A stretch of 64,000 nucleotides of DNA from Paramecium octaurelia (GCA_905182995.1 CAJJDP010000035.1:200681-264680); one strand, 5' to 3'. Positions 35,596 through 51,397 are shown, counted from the first letter of the stretch. Notes: generated from the letters alone by a model not told the origin. Numbers and translations: made by a program.

Positions 35596-36880
35596 ATGGC
35601 TTCTAGATGTTCAGATTTAATTAAATATATATTGAATGTATTTTATACTAATCCTATTTTTTTTTGATTAGATTAAATCATAAAAAATTGCTTTTGGTTC
35701 TTGTTTTACTTATGAGGATGCAGAATCACTAATCTTTTTTGAAATAGCCAAACATAAGCCAGTATATCAAATAATTAAACATAATAGGATACTTTTATCT
35801 GGTTAGGAGATGCTGCCTATGTGACTTCTAAAACAAGCTAAGATAGAAGGATGTCTGAATTGAATGAAACAATAGTTGAATTCAAATTTAATCTTACAAA
35901 ATATAATCCTGGTTACTAAAAATTGTTAAATGCTACTCATATTGATGGAGTATGGGATGATCACGATTATAATGAAAGAGATGGAATTTATTCAAATCCA
36001 GCAAAAGAAATGACTAGACAATAATTCTTAAATTTTTTAGATGTAGGAAAAGATGATAAGAGGAGGTTCAATAAAGATGGAATCTATTATTCCTTCAAAT
36101 TAAAAAATACAAAGATAATACTTTTGGATGTAAGATGGAATAGAAACCCAGAAAAATAAGATGTTTTAGGTGAAAATTAGTGGTTATGGTTAGAGAATGA
36201 ACTAAAAGATGAAGAAATTGATTAATTCATCATTGGAAGTGGATCATAAATTTTGCCAAATGATGTATAAATTATACTATGACTAGAGGTTATTTATTGA
36301 TGTGTGGTATTTGTCAAGCAGAAACAAACTTCTATAAATGTTAAAAGGGAAGAATGCTTTACTAATAACAGGAGATGTCCACTTTGCCGAAATTTTATAA
36401 GATCCATGTACTAATATAATTGAAGTTTGCTCATCAGGATTATCATATGGAACTCACTATAGGAATATACTCAGGGGTCTTTTTGAATTTTTTGCAGAAT
36501 TGTTTTAGCCAGATACATTTTCATAATATTATGAAAGGTTTGCTGATAAAAATTATGCAATTATTGACATTGATGAGAAGAAAATATCCATTTATAATGA
36601 AACTTCATTATTATATTAAGTTGGCTTTAATAAAACAACTTCAATTAAATGTGAGGACATCGAATCTACACCTGTAATATTTAAATACTTTTGGAATTTT
36701 AGTAATAAAATTAAGGCATTTTTCTCAACGTTATTATTCTATTAAATAGCGAAAGCATTGTAAATATGTATTATTCTATTAATTTTGATGATATTGTTTG
36801 GTTTTGGAGTCCTTAGGTGTTTAGGATTATAAATAATAAGAAGAAAGACAATTGAAAAATTAAAATAAAAAAATGAATGA
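35596..36880 (+). CDS. PhoD-like metallophosphatase with C-terminal membrane anchor
   Basis: A member of the PhoD/alkaline phosphatase D family, about 400 residues. Visible metal-site motifs are FGSCFTYEDA, WLGDAAYV, GVWDDHDYNERDG and ITGDVHFAE, with LLDVRWNR between and an EVCSSGLSYGTHY segment after. A hydrophobic helix near the C-terminus (ICIILLILMILFGFGVLRC) followed by basic residues suggests a membrane anchor. Introns of 34, 26 and 22 nt are in phase (401 codons). The start is uncertain: ATG 35596 gives a short exon with no clear signal peptide, and ATG 35592 is an alternative in another frame. Confidence 0.88.
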
Positions 36881-36910
36881 TTATTTTTATGTTTGATTGC
36901 CCAAAATAAA

Positions 36911-38025
36911 TCAATTTTCACCATTAATTTTTTATTGTTATTAATTTTGACCTTATAGCTTTTTTTGATTATTAAGTTCTAAGATTTCTGCTCTTAATTT
37001 ATCTTTTTCTTTTTCAACATTTTCTATTTATAATTTTAAATCTGCATTCTTTGAAATATGATTATAAGCAATACTTTTTATGCAATTTCTAATGCTAATA
37101 AATTAGCTTTATCAGCTCTTTATTAATTTATGTTACTTTTTTCTTCATCTTCCTTTGCCTTAAAGGCTAATTTAAGGAACTCCACTGTTAAATTTTAAAA
37201 TGTGCTAGTTGATTTCTCAAAAGTTTCAATAAATTCATTTTGTTTTCCTTTGTACACTTATAATTTCATTTTTTTATCATTCAATTACTTTTATGCATCT
37301 TAAATTAATTATTTTTCTTGCATGGCCTTTTAAGCATCGCTTTGCATTTTTTCGAACTATTCCATATATTTCTTTGTATCGTTTTTTTGTTCCTCTTCAT
37401 TCTATTTAACCTTTTCCCAAAATTCCTTTTCTTTTTATTCGTATTATGCAATTAATGCTTGCATATCTTCGCGAATCCTATAATATACTCAAAAATGTTG
37501 ATACTTCAAGTTTTCTTCAGCAAATTTTTATGCATCAGTCTCTTCTTGTTGAATCTTGTCCTTAACATCTTTTACATCATCATAAAATTTATCTTTCATT
37601 GATTTTCTATTAGCTTCTTCTTATTCTGGTAATTTTTTAAGTGTCTCATTTATTTTTTTTGTGTTCTAATCTATATCTTGGCAATTTTATTTTAATTTTA
37701 ATAATTTATCTTATAAATGTGGATATTCCTTATGCAATAATTAATCTTTATCTTATGTTTCCTCCTTTGCTCTTTTTTTTTAAATAAACTCATCCTATTA
37801 TAATACTTATAGAAATTCCAGCTAAATTATAATTCTACTATTTACAAATTGCTATCCCAATTGTTTTATTTGTTCAATCGATAGATCTTCATTCAAATTT
37901 TTTAATATTTCTTTATACAATTCCTCTACAGAATAGAATTTAAAGGTACCTGCTTTAGAAAATTCGACATTGTCTATTGTGTTTTATGATAATTCTGCGT
38001 ATTTTTAAGCCAATAGTTCTTACAT
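36911..38025 (-). CDS. Coiled-coil protein (353 aa)
   Basis: A long acidic coiled coil rich in Gln, Glu and Lys (for example KQNEEEQKNDTKKYMEQ, AQKAMQEKQLIQ). ATG at 38025 starts MQELLAQKYAELSQ, and an early segment FSKAGTFKFYSVEELYKEIL may be a small folded part. Two introns (27 nt ending TAG, 26 nt ending AAG) bring the length to exactly 354 codons, supporting both. The start lies 33 bp after the stop of the upstream gene on the same strand. The two could be one gene if a splice or base error is hidden between, because the helix seems to continue upstream in another frame. Confidence 0.65.
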
Positions 38026-38058
38026 TTTTCAAATTTTAAATTTAATATTAAAAATTAA

Positions 38059-39318
38059 TCATTTCTTGCTTTGCCATTTTGTTTAATAAGACTTTATATT
38101 CTACACCTGATCAGAAAATTGTAGTTCGATGTCAAAATCTTCAGAATGATCCAACTTCTATTTCTAAACTTAAGGTGGCTTCTTAACTTCTGGTTGCTTT
38201 ATGATTGTTATAGGCTTATCAGTTTCAATATAAATGATTCCACTACAATGATCACTTGTAGCCTTGGTAACTCCCTTAAACACATTCAATAATTGCTTAT
38301 TTTTTCTCACAGCCATGAACCCAACAATGAATGAATCGATCTTTTCATAATCTTAGGATTTTTAAAGTTCTATTTATTTTATTTCCGATTATAAATATTT
38401 AAATAATTCCTCTGGAAAAGTGCCACCTACAAACACCTTCCCTTATTATTTAATATTCACTAAATAAGATTGAATTTCTTAACAGATAAATTATTTTAAT
38501 GTTGCAACCTTAACCACCGGGGTTGTCTATTACCGATCAATCAAATCCATTAGATTACCCAAAGACAGAATTGTATACTTGAATTTATCTGAACTTTTTA
38601 ATTGATTTAGAAATTCTTCGTTAATTTGTTTATCCTAGAATGCTTAATTTAAGACTTCTTTTTTCCAATTTGATGCATAATTTAGAGCAAACATGGCAGG
38701 ACAAATAAAATCTCCAAAATAAGTTTCTTACTCCTCCTTATTCTTATATTGAGTATATGATGCAAAACCTGATAAATTCAATAAAGCATCTTACTGCTCC
38801 AATAATTTTGCCTAGCCAATAATTTGAAAGGGCCCTCCGTTACCTTTCAAATAAAAGTCATATGCAAAGAAGTTACAAATTACTCTTTATTTGTATTCAT
38901 TGGCAATTTATTGGCAAAACTTACTCAAAAATAGTGCTGATTTTGGCTTTTGACCATCATTTTCTATTAATTAAATAAGAAGTGTATTAAAAGCAAATAA
39001 AGTAACAGAATTGCTTCGAATTTCATTTTCTGTTTATTTCAGTGTTGTATTTATAAATTCACTATACTCGATTTCCAATTCATTATACAATTTATCATCA
39101 TGCTTTTCCTGTGTTTTCTTAGAATACTCCTTTATTGTTGAAATTATTTTCTTTCTTAGTTCTTCAGGATATGCAAGCCTTTTGAAATACTTTTCATTCA
39201 TCGACCATTAGTCCTTACTTGAATAGAAAAAATCAACAATAGATAACTCTATGCCATCCAATTAGATGTCTGAATTGACTGCGCAAACAACTATTTTTTC
39301 CTTGTCGTCTTAATTCAT
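38059..39318 (-). CDS. Unknown 419-aa intronless protein
   Basis: One uninterrupted frame from ATG 39318 (MNQDDKEKIVVCAVNSDIQL) to TGA (38061-38059). Unrecognised: mostly helical, cytosolic in character, with segments such as YTILSLGNLMDLIDRQQ, LKQFICQEIQSYLVNIKQQ and FIVGFMAVRKNKQLLNVFKG. The C-terminus is charged (KQKLDHSEDFDIELQFSDQ). No signal peptide or membrane helix. The length and even codon use make it a real gene. Its relation to the coiled-coil gene 33 bp downstream is open. Confidence 0.7.
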
Positions 39319-40045
39319 AAATTATATTTATAATATAAATATTTAAAATCTAGTTTTAGTGTTAAGTTCCATATTATCGAGATCTTTCTGCCTTGAATTA
39401 AGCCTGTTGAGTTTAATTTAAGAATATAATTGGACTTTGATGAATTAGTTTGGTTGCCTATTATGTTCTGTTAATGTTAAGGGTTTTACTTTAGTTTTTT
39501 CTATATTTTGAAATCACTTCATATTTGATATCCATTAATTTTCTGGCTAATTAATATAACTACCTCTAAAATTGAAGATCAAAGGTGCATATTGTTTGTA
39601 ATGGTGACGTTATTTTAGGTGACTCTTTTCAAACTTCCTTCCTAGAATCTATTTCATCATAATTATGTCTGCATAGATCAAATTCACACAATTTATTTGA
39701 AATGAAAAATTTACTCATTATAATAAACTCTCAATCTAAAGGTATTGTTCATTGATCTTACGATAAAAAAAATGATTTATTAAAAATCTTTACATATTTG
39801 TCCCACAGACACCAAATATTTTGGGAATCACACCACTTTGCTGTTACATCAAAGTCATTTACTATGAAATCGCTTGCTCTACTTTTATTACAAGGGTAGT
39901 TTGAATAATTATAGACTAGAATTGTAAGTATGTTATTTTATTATGATTAAAGACTAATAGTTATTATGTATAAATTTTTAATTTAAATATTATATGAGAT
40001 CTAATTAACAAATTAACATAAACAATATTGTTATGATCAGATATA
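39319..40045. other. Region without a confident gene
   Basis: A minus-strand frame ending at TGA (39751-39749) has a protein-like stretch (DFDVTAKWCDSQNIWCLWDK), but I find no start codon for it. Nothing else is clear. Confidence 0.35.
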
Positions 40046-41101
40046 TCAACATGATTTCTATTCACGAATTTCCTCAATTCCTTAACTTACATTAAACGAG
40101 GATCCAATCACTTACTATGAAAGCTGACTTCCTCTTTCTTTTAAATTTTACTTTATGGGTTTGCCCTCTAGTTTGATTTTTGTTATGAAATACACCGAAG
40201 GTTCACTTTCAACGAATTCTTTAACACTAAATGTCTAATTCAAATATCTTTATAATTATTCTTGTCTTTCTTAGATTAGTTGTGGGTTATCTCTTGTCTA
40301 TCCTATCAATCTCCTTTTAGGGAAATGAGGGAGACTATTTTTAAATTATTATTTTTCTAATAAATGATGACAATCCCGAAGATTGCTGTACCTGGCTTCG
40401 AACCTATATTTAGTAGTTTTTTTGGTGTCTGTTAAAATGATGAAATAAAGAACGAAATCATTTTGAATAGCAAATTCATTGATTGTAAAATGGAATCTCT
40501 GATAATACCCTGAGATTTCTTTCCCTTTCGATTTATCTTTTTTATTTGACTAAAACTACTCTTATCTTTAGAGGAATGATTTTTTTAATTCATCCATTTG
40601 CAACCAACACAAATCTTTTGAATATTCAGTATTAATTTATTCTAATCTAAATGTTTCATCGAGTAATTGTGCTTGAGGCAAAAATTCTCTCAAAAATTAG
40701 AATGACAATAAAGTGGGAATATTAAGGATGATTTCCAAATATTACTGTAATTCTAAACCCTAAGAATTTGAGAATTTAAATACTCTTGTTTTAATGTCAC
40801 TTTGAGAATTTTTTGTTCTTCCAAATATTTTCTTTCTGGGAAATCTGGGAAGTGATAATTTCAACTTGAACTCATTATTTTTCTAATATATTTTTTGGTT
40901 TAAGGCCTTCAAATCCGAATATCGCTTCTATAATGCCTTGATAGCCTTTTAATCATTAACATGAATTGTATAATAAATAACATCGTTTCTAGTTTCGTAA
41001 TCATTGATGGTCACCCCATATCTGATCATGATATCTTGATTGTTGATTAATTATAATAATTATTAATGGTTTTCGATGCTTTTAATTACACGAATTATCA
41101 T
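40046..41101 (-). CDS. Tandem PX-domain protein (340 aa)
   Basis: Two phox-homology domains in a row, expected to bind phosphoinositides on endosomal membranes. Domain 1 contains ALQKRYSDLKALNQKI, the proline-rich LSLPRFPRKKIFGR and LQQYLEIILNIP. Domain 2 contains RFEARYSNLRDCHHLLEK, LPHFPKRRLIGQTRD and ERQEQLQRYLNQTF. The Arg of the first strand (KRYSDL, EARYSNL) and the Arg after the PxxP loop are retained. One intron, 33 nt at 40058-40090, just before the last three codons, gives 341 codons in phase. There is no BAR domain, unlike many sorting nexins. Confidence 0.85.
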
Positions 41102-41164
41102 AATTAACTTATTATTATATCAATAATATATTAAATATAATCAATCCAGATTTAAAACAAGAAA

Positions 41165-41302
41165 ATGTTTTAGTCTAGTGCTAGACCAGCGAGTCATAAA
41201 TCAACAATTCATCATCCTTATTTCCTAACTTACTAAGTTAAAAAATAAACATTTATTCAATTTGGTTCAGTAAAGTAGAAAGACTACTTGTCATAAAAGT
41301 GA
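41165..41302 (+). CDS. Possible micro-ORF (45 aa)
   Basis: ATG 41165 starts MFQSSARPASHKSTIHHP and ends at TGA 41300-41302. The composition is better than the flanks, but the length is within chance. It could be a first exon if the GTGAGAG downstream is used as a donor. Confidence 0.25.
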
Positions 41303-41892
41303 GAGTTTGTTATCTAATTATTTAATTCTGCTTTCTCCAACAGCTGGTATATAAAATTTCGTAAGGATCTATCTCTAACATAATTTATAATGTTAATAAT
41401 ATTTATAATAATTCTTTGATGATAGAACTGATTTCATTTTTTAATTGAATAGTATCAGTGAATTGTAGTTCTTTTTTCATATTAAGCTTGAAATGATCAT
41501 AAACATGAGTTAATTAACCACTTATCCTTTGATTTATGAGGCTACTTCTGAAATCTAAACTTTCTATTATCATTTTCTTATAAAAAATAGATGATATGTT
41601 GTAATACCATATAATTTGATAATGTTTTAGCAATTTAACATTAATTAAATGTCAAATTCAATTACTACAAAGATTAAATACTAATATGGCCTAATATTTA
41701 GTATTTTCAAATTATTGATTATTATATAGAAGATTATTCTTAGACTTAGATTTACCAAATCATATATTCAATAGAAGTGAATATTAATTAATTGATAATC
41801 CTGTTTTAATTTAGAAATTACAATAGGAAGTTTAAGAATATTTGGTTAATTTAATAAGGAAATAGAATTAATTATATTATAAATATTAATAT
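41303..41892. other. Intergenic, no gene recognised
   Basis: About 0.6 kb of AT-rich sequence downstream of the RING gene. Confidence 0.5.
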
Positions 41893-43306
41893 TCAATTCT
41901 CAACAATTTAATCCTCTATCAAATTTAGACTCAGCCTGTCGGAATGAGAATGTTAATTAGAAGGTGAATTGTCTATAATAATGAGACCTCTAGTATTGAT
42001 ATCATGATCGCTGATTCTAAGTTGAGTAAGAGGTATTTTTGGCAACTCACCTTAATGAGAATTGGAATTATCTATTTCATTCTTATGGGTCATTTGACTC
42101 AAACACAAATATTTTTAAATATCTGCCTCTCCTAATTCTTATCGACATACAGGACATGTAGTATTCTTCCTAGTCCAATCCCTTAAGCAATTTGTATGGA
42201 AGTAATGTTTGCAAGGAGTTTCTCTGGTTTGATCTCGCTTTAAGAATTAGACTAAACAGACACAACAAGTTTCAGTAAGTTGATGTTTTGGCACTGGTTT
42301 TATAGGCATGTATTTGTCTAAAACCTCAAGTGAGATTTTAGGCTATTCTTCATACACTTTGGCTTGTTTTCTGATTTGACAAATGATGTAAATGGAAATT
42401 AGAATTCCAAAGATAAACACTCCCACGATAGTTAGGATGGCCCACAAGGGGAATGAATCTTCTTCGTCTTCAGATTGTTAATGTAAGGTCAATGTAATAG
42501 CTGCGTCTTCATCAAGGTTGTAGACTCCAATTGCAAAAACATAGGATGAAATTTCTGCCGGTCTTAGCAATTTCACTTCTTTAGTATCCCCATTTGAGTT
42601 AAGTAACATCAAATTAGATTAAAACGAGGGTAGTGTTGTTGTAGACGCCTTATCTACTGGCAAGAGAGCTACAACAAATGATGCCCAATCACTTTGTGCT
42701 TCGATCTAAATTGTTTATTTTATTTTACTTTATAATCGTAGTTATCCAATATATAATATACGTAGTTCCAAGTATATTTAGGCACGATCAAAGACGTTGA
42801 AGTTTCTGTTTCAAATTCTTCCATGTTCTACTGGCAATCCGAGCCATATGTAGGAAAATTGCAAACCAACTTTTCAGGAGGCTATTTTATATTTTTGAGA
42901 ATTTAATACTGAATCGATAATTGTGATTGTAAATTATATTACTTGGCTAAGATTAGATTCAGGTATGAAAGTTAACTTTTTATTAGAAACTGATATTTGA
43001 ATCTAATCACTCTAAACATATATCGATTAGACTTTTGATTTTGTTGCATATCCTTATTCATCATACAGGGTTTAAGTAACATCATTGAAGGTTGAATTAA
43101 CCTCTAAGTAAGGAAGACATGATTGGTCATCTGGGAATTTTTTTATTGTCAACTAATTATTAACCCTTTTCATTTACTTATATCAAGTGTGTCTTAGATG
43201 AGTCTAATTTGTAACTAAACTCCATAAATACAGTTTCAAATGTTTTTTGGTAAATTTAAGTTGCACAACAAACACTCAAAAAGATGAATTATATTTGTAA
43301 AAACAT
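41893..43306 (-). CDS. Membrane RING-H2 E3 ubiquitin ligase (445 aa)
   Basis: A type I membrane ubiquitin ligase. The N-terminus MFLQIQFIFLSVCCATQIYQ is a signal peptide. The luminal part includes an EGF-like Cys pattern (LVCNFPTYGSDC). A single transmembrane helix (LWAILTIVGVFIFGILISIY) follows an acidic stretch. The cytosolic side has a C3H2C3 RING: CCVCLVQFLKRDQT, CKHYFHTNCLRDW and CPVC. Introns of 25, 28 and 23 nt are in phase (446 codons). The stop is TGA (41895-41893). The layout resembles Goliath/RNF13-type ligases, but with an EGF-like rather than a PA ectodomain. Confidence 0.88.
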
Positions 43307-44200
43307 AAATTTTTAAATTGATATTCACTGATTACCAACAAATATATTTTAATTCAACATCACTTCTATTGCGATGTTATCTAATTTTAGATCTTCTTAC
43401 TATTTTCCATTTGGGTTTTACAATAAGAAACAGCTGAGATAATCTCAAATAGATAATTAATAGTCCTTTCATCAACTTTTAAACAATTAAAATATATAAC
43501 CCGGTTGTGTTATAATGAATCACGAACTATTTATCAACTGAGTAGAATTGGAAATGTTTTCTAATTATAAATTTATTGATTTAATTATTTTTATACTTGA
43601 TTTTATTTTAATGCCATTTAATTCTTAAGGATTAATATATGTGCTCATACTTTTAAATTTAGACTTTTTATTTGTTGCATAATACTTTATAAATCAGAGT
43701 CAAAAATTCATTGATATTCATTCTCTTTAATGTCTACATCCGTTGGAGTAACTGGCAGATCTAGAGGAACACTCAAAAAGATAGATTTTCAATATAAATT
43801 TTAATTATAATTATCAATCGATAACTTAAGCTTTATTTATTTACATAAGTTCTGTTAAGGTAATGAGAATTATTCGTAGATTTAATTTAAGAGTATTTTG
43901 ATCATAAGTTTCAAAATAATATATTAATCTTAATTATCTTCTAATTCTTTATTATCCATTTTTTTCATTAGTAAATTAATAAATAGAAATTATATACTTT
44001 TATATGAATAAATTTATATGTAATACCAATTATATCATGAAAATAAGCCTCATAGTTTATTTAATAATTAGACATATTTTATACATGTATTTATTAATAA
44101 AATAACAACATGTATGATAGGTAAGAAAGGAAATAACTTTTATTAATGCTTGAATATTTCTGATATGATATTAATTATATATATTAAATAACAAGATCAA
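43307..44200. other. Intergenic with possible small minus-strand exons
   Basis: Minus-strand frames near 43380 (MENSKKIQN) and 43710-43960 (ending SVPLDLPVTPTDVDIKENEYQ) look partly coding, but no start-to-stop model holds. An 18-bp stretch around 43768 (acactcaaaaagat) also occurs at 43271, inside the RING gene's signal-peptide exon, so this may be a partial duplication of that gene's 5' end. Confidence 0.3.
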
Positions 44201-44934
44201 TCATTTCATCCATGGCTTACTTGGATTGCCAGTGGTGGAGAATCCTGGGAGATCATTCAGATAGTTAATTGATTGGACAGTGCTTGGCTATTGTTATTAT
44301 TAAGTCTATTATTCTTAATTCGATGGTGGATTTTCTTCAATGTGATTCCAGAAATCACTCTATTGGATTGGTAATTGAGATGTGTCTGCTTGAGTATCTA
44401 GCTATTACTGTTCTTCTGCCTCTTCTGTATCCGATTACTTTTGTGCAACTTCGGTTTCTTATTTTTCTCTCATTTTCCTCTTCATATGTGTCAACAACGC
44501 ACCAATCAATAGAATGACTGCATATTTAATTTAAGAATACCGACTAACAAAAGCAAACGTATAGCAATAATCCATTACTTACCAATCGAAGTACTAGTGT
44601 TTACTACTGATTTACCTATCTATGTCATAGTCAATTCCCCTTTAAGAAATTACTTGATCCGAAGCAATGTCAATAGTTTATTAAGTGAAGTGACAGCTCC
44701 AGATTTAATGAATTCTAACAGCTTTTTCGTTTTCTCCATTAGCATTGAGCCAAATATACACAATTAAATAGTTGAGAATGAGATTCCCATCAAGGATTAT
44801 ATGCCCTTTTAATGAATTATTGCACTAAATACTTAAACCACGCTTTAATAATCATTTCTAAGGCCATTTGGCTGTTGAGGCTGTTGTCCTCTGTTGTTGA
44901 GCATCATTCGAGGGTTCATATAATTATTTAACAT
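44201..44934 (-). CDS. Membrane protein with Gln-rich tail (236 aa)
   Basis: Unrecognised. The N-terminus is Asn/Gln/Pro-rich (MLNNYMNPRMMLNNRGQQPQ). A first hydrophobic segment (LMGISFSTIQLCIFGSMLM) and a second, clear transmembrane helix (AIRLLLLVVILLIGALLTH) flank a basic loop. A Lys/Arg/Glu helix and a disordered Gln-rich tail ending GFSTTGNPSKPWMK follow. One 23-nt intron (GTATTC...TGCAG) interrupts the second helix in phase (237 codons). The general plan recalls peroxisomal docking proteins such as PEX13, but I see no diagnostic motif. Confidence 0.7.
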
Positions 44935-45222
44935 AATAATTTTACTGTATTTGTAATTAATTTATCACTATTATCACATTGATTTATTGATATAACAATC
45001 AAGTAAAGGTCATGGCATTCATTATTATTGCCAGATCCTAGTGTTACATAATATAAATCTAAGCAAATAATGTCCCCTTGTAGAAACCGTGAACCTATTT
45101 AAGAATAAATCCAAAATAAGAATACTATACGACGACTACCATACCCACAATAATGATTAGAATGCTTATTCCTTAAGGTTATTGTGAAAAATAATATAAA
45201 TTTTTTTAATTGAGATAGAAGA

Positions 45223-48402
<3,180 letters not shown>

Positions 48403-48522
48403 TTAATTAAATGAGTTCTATGTATAAAAGATATTAGTTATAATTGAATATATATTCAATATATTTGAGATTATTTAATTATAAAATATGCACATCATTT
48501 TGTAAAATTTTATTAATAAATA

Positions 48523-49062
48523 ATGCAAGATAATCTTGATCAGACAGCTTCCTTCTTCCATAACCCTAAACTCAAAATCCCGAAATTGAAATGCACTTAC
48601 GAAGTTATTTGTTCTCCTGATCTCGAGATTCCTACTTTTAGTAGAAAAGAAGACTCATATTAATAAAAATCATTATTCAAGTAATGCCAAAGGAGAAATA
48701 GCCAAACTAACATTACTCACAACAATTTCGGCAATATCTTCAATTAAATTTCACTAAAAAAGGCAAATTCAGACTCTAAAACCAATCCAAAAGTCCCACC
48801 ACTCAAGATACAGTAAAAATCTCTGATTTCTAAAGTTTCAGACTAGAAATCAATTAGTCAGCATTCCACAACTATATTAAGGGGAAGAGGAAGCATTAAA
48901 ATACTTCAAAATCCTTTTATCACAGACTCTCGCAATTCTTAAAAATCAACTTGCACATCAGGAAGTCAACCTCCGTAACCCAAAGGAAAACCATTTTTAT
49001 AAAGAAAAGCTTAAATACAAATGGTCAATAGAGTATTCTCTTCGATGTCTTAGCATAGATGA
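48523..49062 (+). CDS. Disordered Ser/Lys/Pro-rich protein (179 aa)
   Basis: Unrecognised single-exon frame from MQDNLDQTASFFHNPKLKIP to TGA 49060-49062. Rich in Ser, Lys, Asn, Gln and Pro, with many S-x-K and proline-flanked segments (TNPKVPPLKIQQKS), so it is probably disordered and phosphorylated. It lies between PRP16 and a NEK kinase on the same strand, 120 bp and 420 bp away. No domain is visible. Confidence 0.6.
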
Positions 49063-49483
49063 ATTTAATTAAATTTATGTCTCAAAACTTTCGTAGAATA
49101 TTCATTTCTCATCTGCCATTCAACTCTACATGATTAATCATATCAACCCTATACTTGTTTACTCCTTTATAAAAATAGTGTTATTTAAAAAAATCTATCT
49201 TGATAATTTTCTTCATAAAATTAAGTTCCCTTCTTAAAACAAAGAATAATCGAAAATAATTAACTTAAAATCAATAAACTATGCGATAATTTCAAGACTA
49301 GAAAGAATTTATTGAAAAATTTTATAATTATGAATTCTCATGGGGGATATTAACATAATAAAAAATGAAGTGTTTATTGGGTATTTGAAGTAATACCTTA
49401 CTCGAATCAATTAAATTATTAGTATTACGGAATTAAACTAAAATAAATGAGATGATTATATTTAATAATTTATCTAACGAATT

Positions 49484-51397
49484 ATGGATCATTTTGAGAG
49501 AATTCGAAAAATTGGTAAAGGGAATTTTGGGGATGTTCTTTTGGTATCAAGAAAAAGTGATGGAAAAGTAAGATGACTCTTTCTAATTACAGCAATTTGC
49601 ACTAAAAAGAGTAGATTTGAGTCTGAGAGAAAGTTTTGTGGTTGACCCTCTCAATGAAGTTAAGGTTCTCAAATCGTTAGACCATATGAACATCATTAAA
49701 CATTATGATTCGTTTGTCCACAACAATAAACTGTGTATTCTAATGGAATATGCCGAGAATGGTAAATTTTGAAAAAATAATCCAAGCTGATCTCAGTTTA
49801 AAAGTGAAGGAAGCTAAACAAAACAAATAATTCATTCAAGAATCTACAGTTCTGTATTTCATTTATGCATTATTATAGATTCTTGCCTGGTTGACCTAAT
49901 TGGCAGTAGCGCTCGATTATCTCCATTCTCAAAAGATACTTCATAGAGACATCAAAGTTCAAAACATATTCCTTTGCAATGATGGAATTGTAAGATCACT
50001 ATTAAAATATAATAGGTGAAATTGGGTGATTTTGGCATCTCTAGAACATTAGAAAACACATCTGAATTGGCCTAAACTTCAATAGGTATTAATTAATAGA
50101 AAACGAATAAATTAGGAACCCCATTTTATCTATCCCCTGAATTATGTTAGAACCAGTCCTACAATCATAAGATTGACATCTGGATGTTGGGATGTGCCAT
50201 TTATGAATTATGTACATTACAAAAACCATTCACTGCTGAATCAATCAATGTAATATAATCAATTTTAATCAAAGGCTTTGGCAACCAAAATTATAAATGA
50301 GTAACATACAAAAATCTCTGATCACTATTCAGATTTTTTGTCAAATCTCATTGATGAAATGTTATAAAAACAACCAGAAAAAAGACCAGAAATTTCAAAA
50401 ATCCTTTCATTCCCCTAAATCCAAACGGAAATGCAAAAGCAATCTAAAATTTATCAACCTCCTAAAGTTCCTTATTCAAATAATGGATTCTCATCCAGTA
50501 AAAAAAGCAACAGAATGCAACAGAATTCTATACATTTTCTAGTTGAAAAATCGAAATAACAACAAGGCTCATCACCTATTTCTTCTAGAAGAAGCTAGTC
50601 TAAACTCAACACTCCCTATTAAGGCTATAAAACGGATGCTATTGATTAAAATAGTCCTAATTTTAAATTGAATGGAAAACTATTAGCATCAAATTTACAC
50701 ACTCTTCCAGATTATATAGATGATCAATAAAAAGCCTAAACTCCTATATCTACTCAGAGAACGGAATCTAATGAAGTTAATTCAAAACATCTAAAATATT
50801 AAAAATCTATTTCTATTAATACTCAGATTGATGATAATAATAATAAAAGAAATCCGGAAGTTGAAAGCTAGCCTACACTATTAAAAAATTAAAAATCATT
50901 CACTTTTGTTGATTTATTTTTCAATCCTAATACTCCTACATCCCCTAATAGATCATTACTATTAACCGACTTCCTTAAAAGAAAGCTGGGAAATGAAAAA
51001 TTTTATTAAATGAAAATAGTATTCTATTTAATAATCATCTTAGTTACTTGAGTAAAATAATGATCCAATTAAGTTGTTAGATTAAGAAAAAGGGTTAGTC
51101 TAAGATATCATAGGAGAACAAAACATGGATTGTATTAGAGTAAAATTTTAATGAATTTATTAGATTTTTAAACTTTTGATCAGTTGTTCTATAACTCCTT
51201 AAGCAAGTCATGGTAGAGCTAAAAGTGCTTAGGTGTTCACCCAAGAAAAACAAGAAACACTAATAGATATCATAAAAGACTCTGACTTTTAGCCTTCAAA
51301 TTCCATAGGCTCAAATCCAGGATTAGAAATTTCATTCAAAAATCTCTAACATTTTACTGAAGACTAATAATCAGAAAATTTATAATTAAAGGAATGA
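49484..51397 (+). CDS. NEK-family (NIMA-related) protein kinase (567 aa)
   Basis: Ser/Thr kinase, probably linked to cilia or cell cycle as in other ciliate NEKs. Visible motifs: glycine loop [17 protein letters not shown] (Lys), [38 protein letters not shown] and [12 protein letters not shown]. The tail is Ser/Asn/Gln-rich, with a conserved-looking block [12 protein letters not shown]...LLEQNNDP near the end. Eight introns (25, 25, 30, 26, 30, 25, 25 and 24 nt) leave exactly 568 codons, so the model is phase-consistent. Two of them end AAG. The 30-nt intron before ILAWLTQLAVAL has no stop and a length divisible by three, so its retention would add ten residues. Confidence 0.9.

Noticed and set aside
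44269-44517. 82-residue plus-strand membrane-like frame
   Set aside because: Antisense shadow of the membrane protein gene at 44201-44934, whose phase closes exactly with its intron.
44999-45200. Minus-strand frame with a strong hydrophobic helix (ISILIIIVGMVVVVQYSYF)
   Set aside because: All three minus frames are open here, no start codon is convincing and the region is the short spacer upstream of PRP16. It might be a small membrane protein, but I cannot support it.
50297-50542. 81-residue plus-strand frame in the NEK gene
   Set aside because: Out of frame with the kinase; the NEK model closes at 568 codons with all introns removed.
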